Below are positions 33,846-44,844 of a stretch of DNA of 64,000 nucleotides, one piece after another. Origin of the DNA: Immersiella caudata. Lineage: Eukaryota; Ascomycota; Sordariomycetes; Sordariales; Lasiosphaeriaceae. The stretch spans positions 372,001 through 436,000 of the forward strand of contig JAULSU010000003.1 in the NCBI GenBank assembly GCA_030512335.1, written 5' to 3'. The stretch's first letter is position 1. Each line of letters starts with the position of its first letter. Made by a program: the position numbers and the translations under genes. The notes under the pieces were generated by a model that saw only the letters and a program-made list of their open reading frames with translations, was not told the origin of the DNA and did not search any database.

Positions 33846-35387
33846 CTAATGATCCTCAACATCCTCATCCCTCCCCGGATACACAATCTCCCCCTTCCAC
33901 ACGGCCCTCACCAAACTCACCCCCACAAACAAGTAAACCCCCACCAACAGGATACTCACCGCCGTGCCAAACCACAAGACCGCCTCGTTCTGAAACTCCC
34001 TCCCCAGCGCCAGCGTAGCCAGCACAAAGCCCACATTCGGAAACACACTCGCCCACCAGCCAAGATGAAAATCCCTCGGCGGCGCAATCGCTACTGCAGC
34101 AACCGCAATGCCAAACCACCAGAATGACAGCGCCCAGAGGAAGCCCGCGCCGATGATGGCCACTGTTGAAATCTCGGTATTATCGAGGAATCCGTCCCCA
34201 TCAAAATCAAAATCAGGAGGGAGGGATTTCGCGAGTCCAACGAACGCCAGCGCTGTAAAAGACGGCGGACCGACGCACATGAAGAGGCCGGGGCGGTGTT
34301 CTCTGTTTGGGAGGCCTGAGGAGAAGAGACGACCAACCATGTGCGCGTACATCATCGTCGCGACGGCAATACCAAGACCCTGGCATGTCAGCCCGGCAGT
34401 AATGATCGAAACCGCCTGAGCAGAAGGCTGCGTACCGGCGATTACCGAAGCAATCGTACCAGAAAGCATGATCGGAAAGATGGGCAGGATCCAAGTCGGC
34501 ATCATACTCGACAACGGGAGCTTATGCGCCGAGAAGACGTAGAGGTACTGCCCTATCGCAACGAGGGTAGTGACCACGAGGTACGCCCAAAATGCCATTT
34601 CAATAGCCCACAGTATGGTAGTCGGCACCCCTGAAAGGTCGTTCTTATCGGCGACGGCATACCGATGGGCGCCGGTGATGAGGGTGGCGATAGACAGAAA
34701 AAAGCAGGGGAAGAAGAAGCCTTCGCGGCGGTGGGTGATGCTGGATTTGAAGGTGCCCGGGAAGAGGAAGAAGCGGGTGAGGAGGAGGGAAGTGATGAGG
34801 GTGAAGAGGATGATGTTGAGTATGTAGACGGCGAAGCCGATTCCGCGGAGGCCCGGGAAGGTGTGCGGTTGGGAGACGATGAGGAGGGCGAGGCCGCCGG
34901 TGGACATGGAGAGGGTGTACCAGGCCCAGGTGAAGTGGCGGAGGCGTTGGCGGAAGGGGAGTTTGAGTCGGGAGGGGGCATCTTGGGTGTGTTGTTTGGA
35001 GGTGTCGTCATCGTCGGATTCGGCTTGGCGAGTTGAGTTTTCTGGGTGTTCGAACTTGGCCCGGTTTGGTGTCAGGGCCGTGATGGAGGTGATGGAGCGG
35101 GTCTCCTCGAACTCTTCCAAGATGCCGGGGTAGTAGTCGTCCGAGTCGCCGACGCGGGTTTCGTCCGAGGCATTGGAGAGGCCACCGGTCGAGTTTTGCG
35201 GTCTGTGGAAGCTTCGTCGAGGTTGGCCGTCTTCGCCATCTTCCCGTGGCGGAGGGAGACCAAGGTAAGGCTCGAGTTGGGAATGTCGTCGATGTAGCTG
35301 TGCTTGGGCTGCGGTCGGTTGTAACCTGGGCCCCTGCTCCGGGTCTCGCAAGGCCGGGAGCGCAGAGAACTCAGGTATCTCCTGCAT
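33846..35387 (-). CDS. TDT-family C4-dicarboxylate/malate transporter (Mae1/SLAC1-like) with an EF-hand-like loop
   Basis: A single 513-residue frame without introns. An N-terminal hydrophilic region (~150 residues, Gln/Asp/Ser-rich) precedes the family signature RLRHFTWAWYTLSMSTGGLALL. About ten hydrophobic segments follow (for example GIGFAVYILNIILFTLITSLLL, ILWAIEMAFWAYLVVTTLVAIG), as in the tellurite-resistance/dicarboxylate transporter family that includes yeast-type Mae1 malate permease and SLAC1 channels. The substrate is probably malate or a related dicarboxylate, but anion or sulfite transport cannot be excluded. Between two late membrane segments lies a loop with the canonical EF-hand spacing DFDGDGFLDNTE (34208-34173), which may bind Ca2+. 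The start is the first Met after the upstream stop. The N-terminal extension is longer than in yeast relatives. Confidence 0.85.
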   Translation of the reverse strand: MQEIPEFSALPALRDPEQGPRLQPTAAQAQLHRRHSQLEPYLGLPPPREDGEDGQPRRSFHRPQNSTGGLSNASDETRVGDSDDYYPGILEEFEETRSITSITALTPNRAKFEHPENSTRQAESDDDDTSKQHTQDAPSRLKLPFRQRLRHFTWAWYTLSMSTGGLALLIVSQPHTFPGLRGIGFAVYILNIILFTLITSLLLTRFFLFPGTFKSSITHRREGFFFPCFFLSIATLITGAHRYAVADKNDLSGVPTTILWAIEMAFWAYLVVTTLVAIGQYLYVFSAHKLPLSSMMPTWILPIFPIMLSGTIASVIAGTQPSAQAVSIITAGLTCQGLGIAVATMMYAHMVGRLFSSGLPNREHRPGLFMCVGPPSFTALAFVGLAKSLPPDFDFDGDGFLDNTEISTVAIIGAGFLWALSFWWFGIAVAAVAIAPPRDFHLGWWASVFPNVGFVLATLALGREFQNEAVLWFGTAVSILLVGVYLFVGVSLVRAVWKGEIVYPGRDEDVEDH

Positions 35388-36313
35388 GGCACTGACAGAT
35401 CAAGCCTACCGGGAAAATGGGAGCGTCGTATTGTGTCGATCAGGAAACGAGGGAATATGGTAGCAATCGGGACCAGCCGTGGTAAATAAGGCCGGAGTGC
35501 CTGCTCCAAGAAAAGAACGGGATGCAACCCAAAGGCGTTGCAAAAACGGAGGACGAATGGCCCAGCAAAGAAATCCAAGAGATCCAAGAGAAGGTACCTG
35601 TCCAAATATTGTCCTACCCGAAAATTTGTTCGCATTCGATTCATTCCAATCTCCACAACCGCTGAAACAAAGCGAGCCATGGGGGCCGCTCTAGGTCTTT
35701 GCCGCAGAGGGGCGTGCTGATGCCATCTCGCTCGGGTGGCATGACTCGGTCGTCATTGGAGAGCACGCCAAGGAATCAGGTGGCTGAAACAACTAGACCC
35801 CATTTTGAGGGCATTGCCGGGTGCGAGTGTTGGGAGCTATGGTGAACAACTCAAACAGATGACGGGCCTTCGGAGCGATGAACGAGTCAGGCCTTCGCCA
35901 CCCACCAACCACCTGCACGGTTCTTTTCTTCGCGATCCATCAGGCGGAAACCATGAGCATTGTAAACCGAGCTCCAGCTGTTTCAAATCCCAAATGCACT
36001 GCTTGGAATTCTTTCTTCATGTTGTTGGCAATTCAGGGGTTGCGCAGCTGTCTTCCCCAGCAGTCACGTCACTTCGTTCCGCACCAAGCCGCCAACGGAG
36101 CTTCTCATCTGGTCTCCCAGACAAGCAAACGCAAACAAAACTTGCTCAGGTCTCCAAAAAAATCAAAAAAAAAAAAAAAAAAAATTCGGTCTTATCAGCC
36201 CCTACCCCCTCTGCTCCGAGCATTGCCCCTGAAGCGAACCCCCATCACCAACAACCCCCCTGATAGGCAACCAAATCATATCCACAAACATCAATCACCA
36301 AAGAAAAAAAAAA
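35388..36313. other. Intergenic upstream of the transporter and tRNA-Cys
   Basis: No gene is supported. It contains the transporter promoter and an A homopolymer of ~17-20 nt (36165-36184), with another A run just before the tRNA. Confidence 0.45.
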
Positions 36314-36384
36314 GGACGAGTACCTCAGGGGTAGAGCAACCGGCTGCAGTCCGGTAGTTCACGTGTTCAAATCACGTCTCGTCC
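36314..36384 (+). tRNA. tRNA-Cys (anticodon GCA), copy 1, with an imperfect D-stem
   Basis: 71 nt fold into a cloverleaf: acceptor GGACGAG/CTCGTCC, anticodon stem-loop ACCGG-CTGCAGT-CCGGT with anticodon GCA, and T-arm ACGTG-TTCAAAT-CACGT. The D-stem has C at position 10 opposite C25, one mismatch that the other tRNA-Cys in the window lacks (G10-C25). No intron. It is followed by T-rich sequence (CTCTTTTTGC), a likely RNA polymerase III terminator. Confidence 0.93.
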
Positions 36385-36867
36385 TCTTTTTGCTTTTTTT
36401 TTGCCCTTTTCTGCTTTGAGTTGTGGATCTATCCACCGCGTTCCCTGCGTTTGCATCTGAAAACCCGCCTACCTACGTTGCAAGAGTATAAGAGCGCCTT
36501 CCTGGAGGGAAAGAACTGGGGCAAAACATTGTGCTTTCTTTGTCTTGACAACGTGGATGCATCGACCCTCCTTGCGTCCAACCAACATATCAACATCTCG
36601 AACAATGAAACCTACCACATACGACCATACCCACTGGAAAATTCTGGATCCCGTCCGCTCCCCCATAGACAAGCCAGTGAGGGCCCGACTAGTAGTTGTG
36701 TCGGTGACGACCAGCGAATCCCTGGTGTTGTATGTTTTTGCCCCTTTTTCTTTAGCAGGAAGTCCCCCAGGCGCCTGTCCCGGCAAACAGTTAATCGCTG
36801 AAACCCATTATCAAACCACCAGACGTTGCCAGAACAACAAAAAGCTGCGATTTAACAGGGGGACTAT
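36385..36867. other. Intergenic downstream of tRNA-Cys copy 1
   Basis: T-rich right after the tRNA (36385-36412, including a run of eight T), then no recognisable gene. Confidence 0.45.
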
Positions 36868-37953
36868 TCAACTCCACAGGAAGTGTCCGCTGGGGCTCAG
36901 GGTTTCAGACCTTAATAGGGGGCTGGTCGGCTCCACCGGGTTGGCATCAAGGCTGCTGCGCCCGGTTCTTGAGAGCTGGGGTGGGCCGTTCGATAGGGTC
37001 GGTGTACTGACGAGCGGTGATTCGAGTGGTCGGCACAACTGATTGTGAGTAGTATCGCGGCCTCCCATCTGCAATTTGGGGGGTCTGTAGGCTTCACGAG
37101 ATTGGTCGGCTGAGGCTTTTGGGCCGGGGAAGACAAAGCGACCCTGAAGAAGAGCGTGGCCGCGACCGCCATGGCTCCCCAAATGCACATTCTTGCTCAA
37201 ATACCGCCCAAACCGCTCCACAGTCGGTCTATGCACATCCATCATCAAACACATCCAATACTCGAACCCCTCCATCCCTACTCCGTGCGGTGGACCTTTG
37301 TCCAGAACCCTCCTCGGCGCGCACACATCCCCCATCACCTCTTTCATCCTGTTCTCTTACATCCACGAATCCCTCATCCCTGTCTCCACCTCAACCATCT
37401 CTGTGACCTCACCAAAAGTACACTCCCGCCCTCTCTTGCGATTCTATCGTATCGCAGTGCACCCACGGCGTTCCAAACCATATCCTCACAATGATATGAT
37501 GATCCAACGTGACTTTCCCCTTCCGTCTACCCCAAACCCATGGGTTTTGACTCTCAGTAAGGGAATCCAACTCCCCCGCGAACCGCACGGCAAGCGGGTC
37601 AGAATATCCCGCGCAACAGCGCTTGTCGATGCCGCAGAAGAGACGGCGGGGCATTTGGTCTAGTAGCAATTGCATACCAAGGGAGAGAACTGGTAAAGTC
37701 CTCAGATTCGGGAGAGCGGAGGCAGAATAGGAAGGAAGGGGTGGTTGAGAGGGAGAGTTTGCCATGAGAGATGAGGATTTTCCGAACTTGGGGGTTTGGT
37801 TCCTGGTGGGAAGTGCCGCGGGCCGCTCATGATGATGTTCGGGGAGATGTTGGCGGAGTCAAAAGGGGTGGGTTGAGGGGAAGGGGGAGCATGGTGGTGA
37901 CGAGGGTTTTGAGGAGGGCGGGGGGTGAAAAGGGGGGCGAGGTCGTCCGTCAT
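36868..37953 (-). pseudogene. Conserved-looking fungal protein of unknown function, broken by frameshifts and a stop
   Basis: Three minus-strand segments read as one coherent protein but lie in different frames. The first runs from the ATG at 37953 (MTDDLAPLFTPRPP..., HLSWQTLPL) to about 37705. The second is about 37705-37409 (LDQMPRRLFCGIDKRC, VWGRRKGKVTLDHHIIVRIWFG, TIESQERAGVYF). The third is 37405-37040 or beyond (GEVTEMVEVETGMRD, then GPPHGVGMEGFEYWM and RYLSKNVHLG). The shift between segments two and three sits at a TTTT run near 37410. A TAA follows at about 37346-37351 where the flanking sequence looks coding (RDSWM stop ENRMKEV), compatible with CAA-to-TAA. I do not recognise the family. 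The Trp-rich, non-repetitive character of the segments argues for a former real gene. Confidence 0.5.
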
Positions 37954-38339
37954 TTTGATGCGTCTGTTGTTCTCTGGGCGACCAGACCAAAGAAGTTGCC
38001 TTTGGTGGTTGATTGAGATGGCCGTTGGATTTGCGTGGAGAGGAATGGTGTTTGTGATTGAGGAGCTCAGATGGCCGGCAAAACGGGGGAAAAGGGGCTT
38101 GACCCGAGTCAAGCCCGAGGTGAGTCTTGCAAGACTGTCACACGAGCGATGGGAAATTGCACAGCGGTTATTGTGAAACGGTAAACAATGGTGAAGATCT
38201 GACTTAAGGTATGACTCTGTCCGCAGTGTTGAAAACGGTTAAAGTGGTTCAACAGTGAGCGCGCTGTCGATGATGCTCGTCATCGACCCAGAAATCTGCG
38301 GTCCAACCACCACCTCTTTGCTTTTCCAACTGGTTCCAC

Positions 38340-39180
38340 TCATTCTCTCGTCTTTACGTGCAGGTCCTCGAGCGTGAGGTGGTTTGATGTGTGGAAACCT
38401 GATGATTTGGCACCAGAGGCACTGTCGAAGTCTGCCTGGCTCGGGAAAAAGAACCTGCCCTATGGGTTGATGACGGCCTGTTAGCCTCTTGAATGCGGAA
38501 GTTGTGGTGTTGACCCACCTACCTGGAGGATGCCCGTGCTAGCACTGGGGCTCACAAGGCCTGGTCGACCTGGGTGGCCGAGGTCGAAATTGCCCTTTTC
38601 GCCGACCTTCAACACATCCGGGGTGCTCATGAGCACAGGCGGAGCATTGACGGGATTCAAGATCACGCCGTTTGCGCACTCGATCCGGAACCATTTCGCT
38701 TTAAGATTGAAATGGATTGGGGTTGGGTCATGCTCCTCGTCGGGAAATGTTTGGTTCAGCTGGCGTTCCCCGGTTCCTGGACAGGACGTGTCAGCCAGGA
38801 ACGAGGAGAAAAAAAGGGCCAAGGTTGCCAGAGGTGTTACCTGGGTCGAAGAGGGCGAATTGGTCCGTGTGGTCCTTTTTGAAGTCTTCCAGCACGTACC
38901 ACAGCCAAAGCCAGCCAAAACCAGTTCTTCTGGCAGATGATCTCGTCGTCTTCGGTTTGTGGCGGCTGTTTTGCGGTTTAGAAAAAAGTACAAATGAATA
39001 TTCGCGGCCAATGCGAGCTACTTAAAATGCCCGGGTTGATCATCTTCGCCCTGAATCTGAAGACTTCCAGCTTCTTCGGTGTCGTGGAGAGAGTGAACTT
39101 GGGTATGTAGTTGATGCTTTCTTTCACAATGCTGACATCGGCCTGCTCCGCTGCCAGGTCGATGATGATGTCATCGCCGA
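38340..39180 (-). pseudogene. Unknown multi-exon fungal protein, decayed
   Basis: Coding-like blocks on minus: about 39175-39030 (DDIIIDLAAEQADVSIVKES, then KLEVFRFRAKMINPG), 38960-38850 (EDDEIICQKNWFW, VLEDFKKDHTDQFALFDPG), then after a probable intron (GTAACA ... GTCCAG, ending near 38780) a block down to 38525 (HFNLKAKWFRIECANGVIL, STPDVLKVGEKGNFDLGH). After another probable intron (GTAGGT ... TAACAG) comes AVINP, TAG (38460-38462), then in the same frame GRFFFPSQADFDSASGAK to TGA at 38340. The frame also slips inside a repeated TGGCT/TTGGC stretch near 38915. No start codon or known domain could be fixed. The TAG would be Gln (CAG) if a C-to-T change caused it (inference). Confidence 0.45.
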
Positions 39181-40414
39181 CTTTGGTTGGGGGTAAAAGA
39201 ATTCATTATCGGAGCCGCATGGCAACCCTTCCACAGAAAGGTGGGACCCTCATAGGCGAGATAGGTGCCTAGCAAATATGTTTACAAACAAGGGTATTGA
39301 GGTCAAAAAGGGGTCGCAGGGAATGAGCTGGTGAGGACTTCAAAATAAGCGAATATGTCAACACTTATGTCGAGTCAATCATCAAACGCACCCCTGGTGC
39401 GTGCCTGGTGAGATAGCCCGGGTGGCTGAGAAAGCCGGAATCGGCGGTAATGGGCGCCCTCGGAGAGGGTTTCGGCCACCTCCTTTGCTTTCCGTCGAGC
39501 TGCACTTACGCGCCCGGGAGACTATACGAGAGAGTCTGATGTGACAGTGAGTTAGTATTCTGAGGGACCTAACTGCACTGCACATTCTCAGCCAGCCTCA
39601 ATCGCCGGATCTGTGTCCTCGCGGCGGGTTTCGGTGCTGTGGCTGCGACGGGCTTCAGTTGCATCAGTTTTGCCGGGCTGAGCTTAGACCTTCGATCGGG
39701 TGCTCAAACATGAGTTTTGCGGTCTAGACCGTGGTGGCTTTGTGTGTGAGAAAGTCATCAACGTGGCGTGGCGTGGCGCCATGTCGGCGATTCTCACCCA
39801 ATAGCACACTAGCGCATGCACGTAGTTGTCAATGTCTCTAATCCCACATCCAGATGCAAGTCAAGGGGCTGGAGCGGATAGGTCTCTGTTGGTTGGCTGC
39901 GCAAAACCATGCGGCGCTCTCAGCAGGGCCGTGGCTTATCAGCGCGAGGCTGCTGAAGGGCGGCCAGAGGCACTGAATCCTCGTGTCGCTAAGGGAGTGC
40001 GTGCTTTCATCAGTTAGCTGACACTACGCTTCAGCGTGCTTGAAGCACACCGCCATGTCTACATTTCACTCGGAAAGGGAGTAATCCGAAGCCTTTCGAT
40101 GCACAGTCCTGCAATGGTAATGTGATGGCGGTTTTGGTCCACGTTCCAACCTGAAAGCTGGATAGCGGTGGTGCTGCTGTGTCATTGAACCTCGGAGCTC
40201 CGAGATGCTTGCATTTTGAATCAGAAGTCACCTGTTAATCCGCATGTACGAATCTGGTGTTATCTAGGTTTGTTGATTGGAACTGGGATACCTTGAGGGC
40301 TGTGAAGACTTAAAGCATCGTCCTCCTAGCTGCGATTTCCGCCAAACTGATCCTCCCCCAAGCTGATCTCTAAGCTACCCCTATTGCCCTCTTACAATCC
40401 ACCTTGCCGCAACC
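39181..40414. other. Intergenic; no gene recognised
   Basis: Short overlapping frames only. A near-perfect GTGGCGTG direct repeat occurs at 39761-39778. The last ~60 bp before 40415 are CT-rich, as expected of a leader. Confidence 0.45.
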
Positions 40415-41578
40415 ATGGTCCACCCACGCGACTTTCTGCACAACTCCTTTGGACATGAAGGTGCCAACCGGCTGCACGCAGAAATAATGGCGGCTCTTGA
40501 GAAGCAGGCCCGCAGGCGGGAGTCCCACGACCCGTGGGCTTCCCACGGCGCCGTGTCATCCAACGCCGCGACGTTCCTCAGCGCGGTGGCATCCCTCGAC
40601 GTGGCGGCACCCACCGATGCTGCGGCGCCGGATACCTCAACCCCCTCATCCCCGACAAACAGCAATTCTCCGCCAGAGACCGACAAGGAAAAGTCCGAAG
40701 CAATCGATCAGTTCCAATCCTCAATATCGGCACTGCAGAAATCCCCGGCCCAACAGGTCGCCATGGGCCGCGTGCCAGCGCCTACCAACATCGCCGTCAG
40801 CCCGTCGGGGTTCCCGCCCGCCCCCATGGCCCCAGCCCCCCCGTCCAAGCCCACCTGGAACCCGTCTGGCCCCAACAGCGCCCTCGACCTCTTCCACGCC
40901 GGCCAGGTCCTGGCCGGTCTGTCGGACCAATACGCGGCCTACTGGGCAGCCGTCGACAAGAGCCCCATGTACAATATCACCATCCCGGAGCAGGCCAACC
41001 TCGCGTTTGCCCAGGAGGCCTCGGACGCATTCAACGCCACCATCCGAGCCCTCCCCGGCGTCCTCACCGTCTCCTCGAGTGGCCAAAATACGCTGCAGAC
41101 CGAGAGCGACGGCGCCAGCGTCCACCTCGGCATCATCAATACCCTCTTCTCCGGCGTCGGCCTCGGCGCAGAGGCCATCGCCGACGTCGACAGCATCCTG
41201 ACCAGCGTCGCCCAGTCGCTGTCCTCCATCAAGGTTTCCACCACGTCCCAGAAGAACACAATCGATCAGTTCGCGCGGTCCATCGCCACCACCAACTTGA
41301 ACCTCGGCACCGCGGACATCCCGATCAACATCACCCAGGGATTCCTCAACTGATTTTGGCTTCGCATCGACATGGACTCGTGGGAGGCGCAGATGAGCAA
41401 GCTACTCGACAGTTCCGACACCACGCATGCCAAGTTCAACATGGACTATGCGCAGTATTCGTACGAGATCAACATGCCGATTTATATCGCCAGCTTTGAT
41501 GCTTATAACGCCGTGTCGATGAAGTTTGCTGGAATGGACATTACGAAGTGGGCGTCGGCTACTGTGAAGACTGTTTGA
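40415..41578 (+). pseudogene. Fungal protein of unknown function, in-frame TGA at 41351
   Basis: The ATG at 40415 opens 312 codons ending in TGA (41351-41353). The same frame then continues 74 codons to a second stop (41576-41578) with clearly protein-like sequence (DMDSWEAQMSKLLDSSDTT, KFNMDYAQYSYEINMPIYI, SMKFAGMDITKWASATVK). No GT-AG intron could remove the TGA neatly. The product would be ~387 residues: a Pro/Ser-rich N-terminal half (40590-40870) and an alpha-helical C-terminal half. There is no signal peptide or recognised domain. A nonsense mutation (for example CGA or TGG to TGA) is the simplest explanation; translational readthrough is the alternative. Confidence 0.55.
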
Positions 41579-43547
41579 GGACCTCCTTGGGGTGTTGAGT
41601 CTTGTCGTTTGGGTCGAAGTAAGAGATTAGGATGAAGACATCCACGACCATTGAATCCTAGAGAGACTTCTTCCCATGCAGTTGTTCTTCCTTCGAGGGC
41701 TCTTCGCCTTCGAGGACTCTTTGTAGACGCGCTGATTGCACTCTCATCTTCATGGTTTCTCTTACCCCCTGTTGAATCCATTCCACGCTTCGCAGTACCG
41801 CAATGCAAGCTTGTGTTGACAACGCGCCTGGGGTTGAACCGTTGCCAGGGGCAGGCGCCTCCACTTCTAGAAGATGTTGCTGCCGCGCCCTCCTGTTTCG
41901 CCGGTTGGACGAGTTTCTTCCATGCCGGCTCGTGTTTCTCTTGCCTCTCCGGTGGGTCCAGGCTTCCCTGGTTTCTCTGCCAGCTCGTGCTTGTCTCCTG
42001 GCTCTGCGAAAAGTGCAAGGCCGATTGGTTCGGGCTCTGCTGTCTGAGTTGGTCGCTTTGCTGCGACTTCCTGCTTGCCTGCCGGTTTGTGCTCTGGCTC
42101 CTGATTTCCCTGTCCCGCCGTCGAGTCCAGATTGGTCAATTCCAGGCTCTGTTCCTCATCCCTCACCTCGTCAGCATCTTGGTCCTGGTTTTCGCCTTGT
42201 TTTTCCCCAATCTGCGAAACTTGCGCTTGATTCGGTTCCAAGTCTTCTTGAATTTCTCACGCAACGCCATAACTGAGGTTCAACTTGTTGGCAAGCGTGA
42301 GGTGAGGAAAGAGCGTCTGATCTGAACTGGAATGTGGGGCACATTTGTTCTGCTGACATTGGAGAGCTGCCATATTTTCTACCTCTGTTCGATGATTTAG
42401 GCTTCATCTCTGAATTTTGTCGTCCATTGCCCAGGTTGTCCTCGACCTCAACATTCCATGGGTGTGGTTAACCTTGGAGCTGAGTTTCCGCAACACATGG
42501 CAGCAACCCCATGCCTACAACATTATTCCCGACAACTCGTTAGCCCAGCGCAATCGTCCCCTTGCTCTTTGTTCAGAGCTAATGAGTATTAGGAATCGCA
42601 GAAGCACGTTGCTTGAGTTGAGAGATCCGAAGCCCTTCCAAAACACTCCCACCGTTCAGTTCGACAACGACTCGCAACTCTTGGCACCTTCAGATCCTCC
42701 CGCTCAACCTCGGAAGCCACAATTCAACCTTTGGTTCCCGGAACCTTGAATGCGTCTCTTGCAGATCACAATCAACCGACATCCAAGCTCTCCCAACACA
42801 CGTGCACGACATGTGTCTTTCTCCAACTCAATCGCTCTCCCCAACGCTGCATCCTCCCCGCACGCCCCTCAACGGGCGCACGACGTCTCCATAACGCATA
42901 CCACCCGATACATTTCCCGCCAAAGCAGTTTGACGGGCCGGCGCCTCCCTCCGAACCGGCAAAATTTCCCATCGACGCAACTCCCATTTATCCGGTCTTG
43001 GGCACTCTCCATCCGCCACCACCCCTGCCTGCACGCGCTGCAAGGTACATTACCATTCCGCGAGCGAGCCATGCGGCCCTACGCGTGAGCACCCTCATGT
43101 ATCGCAGCACGGAATGGATCTTCTCACCTTCTCGCCTCGCGATCGATCGGCAAGCATCGGGACACCCAGCCAGGGGCTGCGAAATAACCGTTGACCGTGT
43201 GGGGCGAATTGGGCCCAGCGACCCGGTTTTCGGCCCCAGGCCCCGAAAGCTATGCTAGAAACAGGAGCGTCTTGCTGTTCACCCTTTGAACCGGCGGACA
43301 TGAACAGCTTGGGGCCAAGTTGGCTTGCGTTCGGGTGATGCCGAGCATCGTGAGGTTGTGGTTGGCGCGCAAGGGGCAGGGACAGCTGAGCGCGGGCCGG
43401 ATGGGGAGGCGGCGGCGTTGCATTCCCGGGAAGGGAGGACGGCAAGGAAATAAGTAGCCGGTGCTTCCGCCTGTTTTTGTTTGGATTTTTTTTTTGTCCT
43501 CGTCACCCCACCACCACACTCGTTCAAGTTGGTCTGCTGTTGTCAAG
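41579..43547. other. Intergenic; no supported gene
   Basis: Frames up to 224 codons occur on both strands, but they overlap, are compositionally biased (Ser/Leu/Cys on plus, Glu/Gln/Pro on minus) and lack start context, exon structure or motifs. The final 100 bp before the xylanase contain a T run (43487-43495) and CACC-rich leader sequence. Confidence 0.4.
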
Positions 43548-44777
43548 ATGCATCTCACCACCGTCGTCCCCGTAACCCTCGCCGCTCTGGCGTCGGCTAA
43601 GCCCTGCCCCGATGAGAAGGTCAAGGGCCTAGACTACTACGCAAAGAAGGCCGGTCTCCAGTACTTTGGCTCTGCCACTGATACTCCCGGCCAGCGTGAG
43701 CGCGCGGGTCTCGATGCCGCGTATGCTCAGTACGACAAGATCATGTGGGGAGGCGAGTTCGGATCGACCACGCCCACCAACGGGCAGAAGGTGAGCCAAC
43801 TCATTTGTCAATATCTCACGGTAAAACCAATACTGACCTTTGCAGTGGCTCTTCACCGAACCCCAGCAGGGTGTCTTCAACTTCACCGAGGGCGACTACA
43901 CGGCCAACAACGCCAAGAAGCACGGTCTCTCCCTCCGCTGTCACGCCCTCGTCTGGCACAACCAGCTTGGCGAATACGTCAACCAGGTCCAGTGGACCCC
44001 TGAGACTCTCCGTGCTCAGATCGTCAGCCACATTGAGAACGTTGCTGGCCACTACAAGGGACAGTGCAACCACTGGGACGTCGTCAACGAGGCGCTTGAG
44101 GAGGATGGCACCTACCGTAAGAGCGTCTTCTACAACGTTCTCGGAGAGGAGTACATCAAGCTCGCCTTCAAGACGGCCGCCCGGGTCGATCCCAAGGCGA
44201 AGTTGTACTACAACGATTACAGCATTGAGTGGCCCAGCAAGAAGACCGAGGGTGCTGCCCGCATCGTCAAGATGCTGCGCGACGAGGGCATCAAGATTGA
44301 TGGCGTGGGTCTACAGGGTCACCTTACGGCCGAGGGCGGTGTGACTCTGGATCAACACATTGCCGCTATCAAGAGCTTTACCGATCTTGATCTTGAGGTT
44401 GCTGTTACCGAGTTGGACATCAGATTGCAGGAGCCGGCCACAACTACCAACCTTGCGCAGCAGAAGGAGAAGTACAAGAACGTGAGTTTCCCTCCGACCA
44501 AGTCAAGAAGCATGACAAAAGCTGACGGAATAAGATCGTCGGTGCCTGCGTCCAAGTCAAGGGCTGCGTCGGTATCACCATCTGGGACTTTTATGACCCT
44601 TTCAGCTGGGTCCCCTACTTCTTCCCCGGTGAGGGCGCTGCCGGACTCTGGTTCGCCAACTTCACTACGCACCCCGCTTACGACGGCATCGTCGAGGCTC
44701 TCACCAACAAGACCGCCCCCGTCGGCAAGGGCAAGGGCAAGGGCAAGGGTCCCGGAAAGCGATCCCTCTGGGCTTAA
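43548..44777 (+). CDS. Secreted GH10 endo-1,4-beta-xylanase
   Basis: Three exons: 43548-43790, 43846-44481 and 44535-44777, with introns of 55 nt (GTGAGC/TGCAG) and 53 nt (GTGAGT, GCTGAC, ATAAG). The product is 373 residues. A short signal peptide (MHLTTVVPVTLAALASA) is followed by a complete GH10 barrel. The general acid/base is Glu163 in WDVVNEALEEDG and the nucleophile is Glu270 in VAVTELDIR; the usual CHALVWHNQ motif and a Cys pair in GACVQVKGC are present. It would cleave internal beta-1,4 bonds of xylan outside the cell. The C-terminus is a Gly-Lys repeat (GKGKGKGKG) in place of a carbohydrate-binding module. It ends 67 bp from the convergent pectate lyase gene, pairing two plant-wall-degrading activities. 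Confidence 0.95.
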
Positions 44778-44844
44778 CCCAGTCCCTTGTCTAAAGCGCT
44801 GGAGTGAGATGGACAAAAATAATATCTTTCTTGACCGAACTCTC

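Noticed and set aside
41651..42325. 224-codon plus frame and a Glu/Gln-rich minus frame; also a basic peptide starting at 42270 on minus
   Set aside because: Overlapping frames on both strands, biased composition, no conserved motif or intron structure; coding on one strand could not be preferred.
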